From NCBI RefSeq assembly GCF_014898055.3, contig NW_023601212.1:49712329-49776328 (forward strand): DNA of 64,000 nt. The letters run 5' to 3'. Below are positions 59,545-64,000 of the stretch, piece after piece. The position numbers and the translations under genes are program-made. The notes beneath the pieces were generated by a model, which saw only the letters and a program-made list of their open reading frames with translations, was not told the origin of the DNA and did not search any database. Each line of letters begins with the position of its first letter. The first letter of the stretch is position 1. The DNA comes from Talpa occidentalis (lineage: Eukaryota > Chordata > Mammalia > Eulipotyphla > Talpidae).

Positions 59545-60436
59545 TTGCTTGAACCAAGCAACGACATCTGGGTCTAGTAGATGGATCCCTCTTCGGCTGA
59601 CTCGCTTTCTTCATAGTCCGCCCTCCAATCCGCCCAACGAAGAGGCGCTCTCCAAACCTTCCGAAAATGATCCTCCACCTGATACTACTCTTTCACCTCC
59701 AACTGCAAGCAGCCCCCCCACCCCCGCCTTTGCAACACGATTCATTGGACAATAGTTAATAATCCCCCTTTCCCTCTGCCGGTTTCCAGAAAGGGGGGTA
59801 TTCTCCCGTCATTCTTGTCTACCAATTCCACCACTGGACTCCCTTCTACACCCTTGACCTCCGCTAGTAACTTTACCAGCCCCTCTACTATTGATTTGTC
59901 ATCAGTGTTCTGTTTCACCTTCCTACATCTTACCGCAACCCCGCAGAATATCACCTTTCCCCTTTGCATTCCCTTACTATAATGACGACCGCTGACATAA
60001 AATGCACAAAAGGTGGTCTCTCCTTCTTTGGTCCCCGTCCCCCCTCCGTGCCTACGGTGCTCCATAGAGACCCGCACACCACTGGGGGACAACATCCCAT
60101 TCGCTCTGGCTGGTTTCTCTGCAATTCCCTTCCTATAATGCTACCTATGGTAACCATCCCAGCACTCTCTCTGACAATGCCACTCTCAGTTCCAAAGTTA
60201 ATTTTACTGTTCAAGCAGGTGTTTGCATCCTGTCTCCTGTTTATATAGTGTCTTTCAATCTATCATTCAACAATCAATCCTCCCTCAATTGTAGCTGTCA
60301 CCTTTCCTCTTGTTGGTCCAGAACCCTCTGCAATTCCTTTGTTGTCATGCGTTTCCCTAAGGTCGTTATTATGCCTGTCAATGTGTCTGAGTCTACTTCT
60401 CAGGTAATCATCTGAAATTGACAAGCAGGTCCGGCA
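59545..60436 (+). pseudogene. env: env surface subunit region, broken
   Basis: Env SU binds the host receptor. From about 59545 the plus strand gives viral-looking, Pro/Ser/Thr-rich peptide (59600-59755), which may include an env leader. After a stop near 59753 other frames carry on, with clusters of N-glycosylation sequons, for example NST and NFT between 59825 and 59880 and NAT/NFT between 60140 and 60210. No single frame spans the region: there are frameshifts and several stops, including two TGA codons (60413-60415 and 60419-60421) just at the expected SU-TM cleavage zone. No product is expected. The receptor-binding family cannot be told from this. Confidence 0.65.
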
Positions 60437-61105
60437 TTGGTTGTTGGCGCCTTGATCTCCGTCTTCTTGATGCTGGCAGCTGCGGCCACAGTGGTCGGCG
60501 GCCTAGCTCTGTCCAACTCTGTGGCTAACGCGGACAACATCAACCTTCTCTCAGAACGAATCTCCACCGCCTTTCTCACTCAAAACTCTGTCAACAATCA
60601 CCTTGCGGTCGGAATACTCCAACTAAATCAACAAGTCTCCTTGTTACAGGAAGAAATAGACTTATTGACTCTAACTGCCCATGTCCCCTGTGTTCCTACA
60701 TACGCGTTCACATGTGTTACCCCTGCTCTTGTTTCCAATTATTCTTCCCAGGTTCATACACTTAATGAGTACCTGTGTGGCCCGTGGAACCAAACCTTTC
60801 TCAATTTTACAGTTCAATTGGCTAATCAAATTCTCACCATCAATAATACCCGAGCTGTGGTATTTAACCCTGATCAAGCCCTTTCCTGGCTCTCTAAAGC
60901 CTGGGGGCTGGCCAAATCCTTGGGGGGAGCCATATTACTCCTTGGTGTGGTCCTCTTCTGTCTGGGGGTCATCTTCTACATCCTGTGGCACCAGTGCCAA
61001 AAACGCAGGGCCCTACGATTGGCTCTGCAACAGGTACGGTACTCTCCGTTACAACGCACTGCAGACCCTGGCATGTGGGTCAATATTGCCCTTGACCACC
61101 TGTAG
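60437..61105 (+). pseudogene. env: env transmembrane subunit region, 222-codon open frame
   Basis: Env TM fuses viral and cell membranes. The open frame shows the full subunit order. A hydrophobic, Ala/Gly-rich fusion-peptide segment is at residues ~2-28. A heptad-repeat helix rich in Leu, Asn and Gln is at ~36-78. Cys85 and Cys93 form a CX7C loop, with a third Cys at 114. Sequons lie at N101, N118, N123 and N136, the membrane anchor at ~163-184, and a basic start of the cytoplasmic tail at KRRALR (~189-194). The frame begins after a TGA, and its first ATG is at 60470, inside the fusion segment, so an independent start is doubtful. It is most like betaretroviral TM. It is uninterrupted to its stop at 61103, unlike SU upstream. 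Confidence 0.82.
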
Positions 61106-61272
61106 GCCAATGACGGGTAAGATGGTCGTGTAATCCGTTGCAACCTAAGACAGCTCCACTACCCTACCTAGGAATCTGGTGGTGGGTGGCCATGACTGGT
61201 AAGCACGTGAATACGACCTCCACAACCTAAGACAGGCCCCCGTGTGTCCCCCCACTTTCTTCTTTATAACGT

Positions 61273-61286
61273 AAAAACGGGGGAGC
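61273..61286 (+). promoter_or_regulatory. polypurine tract
   Basis: AAAAACGGGGGAGC directly before the 3' LTR start TGTTAG; primes plus-strand DNA in retroviral replication. One C interrupts the purines. Confidence 0.75.
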
Positions 61287-61569
61287 TGTTAGTACAGGGC
61301 TCACCAGCAGAGGGACCTGGGGTAGTGGTTGCTTCCACTCAAGCATGATTTGGCAAAAGCTGATGCAATAATAACCGGATGTTATAAGATCCACGTAAAG
61401 CGCATGTGCAGGCCACGTAAAGCGCATGTGCAGACTTTCCTCTATCTATATCCCTGCCCCTCGGTAATAAAGAGAGTTCCTGCTTCCAGCCAAGTGAGTG
61501 TACGCATCTTTCATCCCCAGCCCCTCCGCCGTGTTCCTGAACCCCGTCGGCCTGCGGGATGGACCGACA
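61287..61569 (+). mobile_element. 3' LTR of the betaretrovirus-like provirus
   Basis: 283 bp, versus 259 for the 5' LTR. Most of the difference is a 22-bp tandem duplication (61391-61412 and 61413-61434). It ends GGACCGACA before the target duplication TCACAC. Confidence 0.9.
61391..61434 (+). repeat. 22-bp tandem duplication in the 3' LTR
   Basis: CCACGTAAAGCGCATGTGCAG plus G occurs twice in a row downstream of TATAAG; the 5' LTR has it once. Because normal reverse transcription makes the two LTRs identical, the second copy arose after integration, or the 5' LTR lost it. Confidence 0.88.
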
Positions 61570-61575
61570 TCACAC

Positions 61576-62916
61576 TAAATGTGAAACCAATGGATAAAAC
61601 GATGCCAAATCAATCAAATGTGTTTTCTTTTTTCCACCTGTGCTGGTAGTCTGAATTAATAGAGCACATGGCAAAATCATCAGAATTATTTATCTAGCTA
61701 ATTAACTGTATATAGTTTCCTTAAATGGCCAGTTAATGGCAGAAATCTTTATATATATAGGACACTTAAAAACGAATGGCAATTATCATTTTTGTTTGCA
61801 CAGGCACAATCCCTTGAAATGATAAATATTCTCATCAGGTGCTGCAGGGTACTGCTGGTCTTTTTCTTGACAGACAAAGTACCTCTTGGCAACAAATTAT
61901 CGCATGGAAAAAGACAGGCATTTTCCAAGCCCCAAACACAGAGTGTGCCATCTATTAGCTTGGATTTCTTCCTTAACTATTGTGATACCAATCCGTGGTG
62001 GTTTTTCTAAGAAGAAATCAATCCAAATCTGTCTTTGGAATTTGAATTCAGGAAGCCTGGTTTTTATCCCTGGAGTGGTCACAGATGCACAGAACATGGG
62101 AGAGTCACTTCCGTCTTGGTCTGAATGTCTCCATCTGGCAAATGTAGATTCTGACACTCACTATCAGATCATGTTTGCAAAATGTTTCACGGTCTTTGCT
62201 GGTAGACAGTATGGAATTCCAAACTGTTGGATCATTTTTTTCTGTCCTAAAAATTCTTCTCTTTCTCTGGAAACTATTTTTAAATTAAAAATAAGACTTT
62301 TAAAGTGTGGTTCCATGGCAATAAAAATTCAGTTGGTACCAGAGAGTAATTAACAATAAAAGGTAAATGTCTTTCCCCATGGCATTCCCCAGGGTGACAG
62401 TTTACATTTTCCTCTTTTTAATCCAGAGGTTGACCTCCACAATTACAATTATCCCTTTACTTTCCATGGATCAGCTTCCAAGTATACCTGAAGGGTTACT
62501 CATGAAATATGAGGATTTAACTCACTTAATTCTCTTCAAATACCACTGCCAGATACATGTATTTATAATTGTTACTCCTTAGATTCTTCTATAGTTGCAC
62601 ACAATATATTAAAAACTCTGGGTCTTGATTCATCAATTTCAGTCAGTTTCTCTTGACTACTTCTCAGACAAGGACAAATTTAATAGCCTTACTTTTCCCT
62701 CTCCTCCTCTGATGGCCATCCCTAATGTCATTCATCATATAATTCATTTACACGGTAAACGTTTATAGAATTTATGCTTTCTTACATAATTATTTTTTCT
62801 GAGGCGTTCTGTGCTTTCCCTGGTTATTAAGTCTAAAAATAACCAGAATTTATAATATTTTCATTAAACAAATGGGATTATATAATCAATTGCATTAAAT
62901 TCAAGTAAAGTTTTTT
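61576..62916. other. intergenic DNA, no gene recognised
   Basis: AT-rich. The 155-codon plus-strand frame at 61886-62353 has no domain and uses codons unlike a conserved protein. No repeats recognised with confidence. Confidence 0.45.
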
Positions 62917-63176
62917 AAAGATTTATTTATTTATGCATATAAGAGCTGGGATGCAGGCCAGAGATGCGATGGGTAAGAGGATTCACCAGAGACAGTGGGG
63001 AGCAGAACAGGCAAGTCTACTGAAATACACTGCTGAGGGAAGTAGAGGGTGAGACAAGAAAGGTCTGTTGTGCCTTGTGGGTTACCTCCCTGGCTGGGGA
63101 TCGAACTCGTGCTGCAGTGGCTGCAGATAGCCTCATAGTGCTGTGTGTTAACTCCCTGTGTCACCAGGGAGGCCCC
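62917..63176 (-). mobile_element. tRNA-derived SINE
   Basis: Tail complement AAAGATTTATTTATTTATGC at the left, GTCACCAGGGAGGCCC at the right. Target duplication CAAGTAAAGTTTTTT versus CAAGTAAAATATTTTT. Confidence 0.92.
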
Positions 63177-63189
63177 CAAGTAAAATATT

Positions 63190-63300
63190 TTTTGATTACA
63201 TACTCTGTGACAGCAACATTCTAAGGGTTACGGATACAGCAATGAACAAAACAGAAAATATTCCTGCCTTTGTGGAGCTTACATTTTAATATTTGTTTGG
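63190..63300 (+). mobile_element. ancient L2-like repeat remnant
   Basis: CATACTCTGTGACAGCAAC, GGTTACGGATACAGCAATG, AACAAAACAGAAAATATTCC and GTGGAGCTTACATTTTAAT follow a very common old mammalian repeat. Family name uncertain. Confidence 0.5.
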
Positions 63301-64000
63301 ATTTCTAGAAATAAAGTGATTTTTTTGGTGTGTTTTTTAACCTGTGCTCATAGAAAAAGAAATGCATATCTCTAAATCGAGACGAGGAGGAGGAAGTAGA
63401 GGAAGCAAGGCACTGAATTTTTATAATTGTATTATGACTGCATGCCTTCAATTTCTCATTAAGTTAATTATTGAGAATTTGTAGCACTTTGGAGGAAATT
63501 TATTTTCTTCTTGAAGTTATTCTTTCCAGAGCCTCCTGACTTGCTAATCTAATTTGGGTTGGTAATATATAAGGTTTAATTCAATACTATTTTGCTAGGG
63601 TTTTTTGTTTATTGCAAAATTTTAATTTATAATTTTTCCAGTTTTATTTTGTGTTGAGCAGCTGGGTTTGGTCAATTGTTATTAGAATTTCTTGTCTTCT
63701 TTTTTCTTTATCCTTCTGGAATACATTTTTAAATAATTATTTCAAGAAGCATTGTGTATTTGGACAAGGACTTTATTTTGATCATTTTATTCTCCCATTT
63801 GTTAATGGTTTTTGCTGGGCATGGGATTATTCATTAAAAATCAATTTCCATCAGAACATTGCAGGTATTTCTTTCTTGTGCCAATGAAAAAATATGAGGC
63901 CAAACTGATTTTTACTCCAGTGGGGTTAACTTGTTCTGCCTGCCCTACAAATAATCCCATAAATATAAATTATTCTTGTCTTTAGTCTTAGCTAAAGATA
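63301..64000. other. intergenic DNA, no gene recognised
   Basis: AT-rich DNA to the window end. The 78-codon frame at 63651-63887 shows no family features. Confidence 0.45.

Larger units (their letters stand above)
57106..61569 (+). mobile_element. betaretrovirus-like ERV provirus carrying a host DNA block
   Basis: Complete LTRs (57106-57364 and 61287-61569) lie between perfect 6-bp target duplications TCACAC (57100-57105 and 61570-61575). Six-base duplications fit class II (betaretrovirus-like) integration. The internal region has, in order, a lysine-type primer binding site, a splice donor, a gag matrix region with a PPPY motif, about 1.55 kb of host-type DNA, an env region and a polypurine tract. 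The capsid and nucleocapsid parts of gag and all of protease and pol are missing. The LTRs differ at roughly ten positions plus indels (about 4 percent), many of them CpG-type changes, so the insertion is perhaps several to ten-plus million years old. It cannot replicate. Confidence 0.92.

Overview
This is a stretch of mammalian nuclear DNA with no recognisable host protein-coding exon and no structured RNA gene. The evidence is dense interspersed retroposons, CA/GT microsatellites, and only short, unconserved open frames outside retroelements. The commonest repeat, present in more than twenty copies, is a tRNA-derived SINE of about 260-290 bp. Its head reads GGGCCTCCCTGGTGGCGCA, it carries Pol III A- and B-box motifs, and its tail is (ATAA)n CTTTAAAA. 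To my memory it matches the Rhin-1 type SINE of horseshoe and leaf-nosed bats, so the best guess is a rhinolophoid bat. That is an inference from repeat type; no gene confirms it.

Layout. 0-9 kb: an old L1 3' end with a SINE inside it, several SINEs and a possible solo LTR. 9-15 kb: an L1 3' end with an LTR-like insert, three same-strand SINEs stacked at one target site (10.87-11.70 kb), and a 2.9-kb L1 with a 5' inversion bounded by a 19-bp target duplication. 15-32 kb: mostly old repeats (L2, MIR, L1) and scattered SINEs. 32.4-47.0 kb: one ERV LTR family occurs as an older solo LTR (+), a deleted minus-strand provirus with GTCA flanks, a solo LTR with CTTC flanks, and a hybrid LTR between them. 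The hybrid sits at the junction of a 5.36-kb tandem duplication (36141-41502 and 41503-46862) whose copies are almost identical.

47-57 kb: degenerate class I ERV integrase, SINEs and old repeats. 57.1-61.6 kb: a betaretrovirus-like provirus with complete LTRs, a 6-bp target duplication, a lysine-type primer binding site, a gag matrix region and an env transmembrane region. Most of gag and all of pol are missing and are replaced by about 1.55 kb of ordinary host DNA that itself contains L1 and MIR sequence. 61.6-64 kb: single-copy-looking AT-rich DNA and one SINE.

No genes here act together as a pathway. The interest is in genome dynamics: LTR-LTR unequal crossing-over, a provirus carrying ancient host repeats, nested and inverted L1 insertions, and repeated SINE insertion at one site. 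Boundaries marked approximate were read by eye; no alignment or database search was run.
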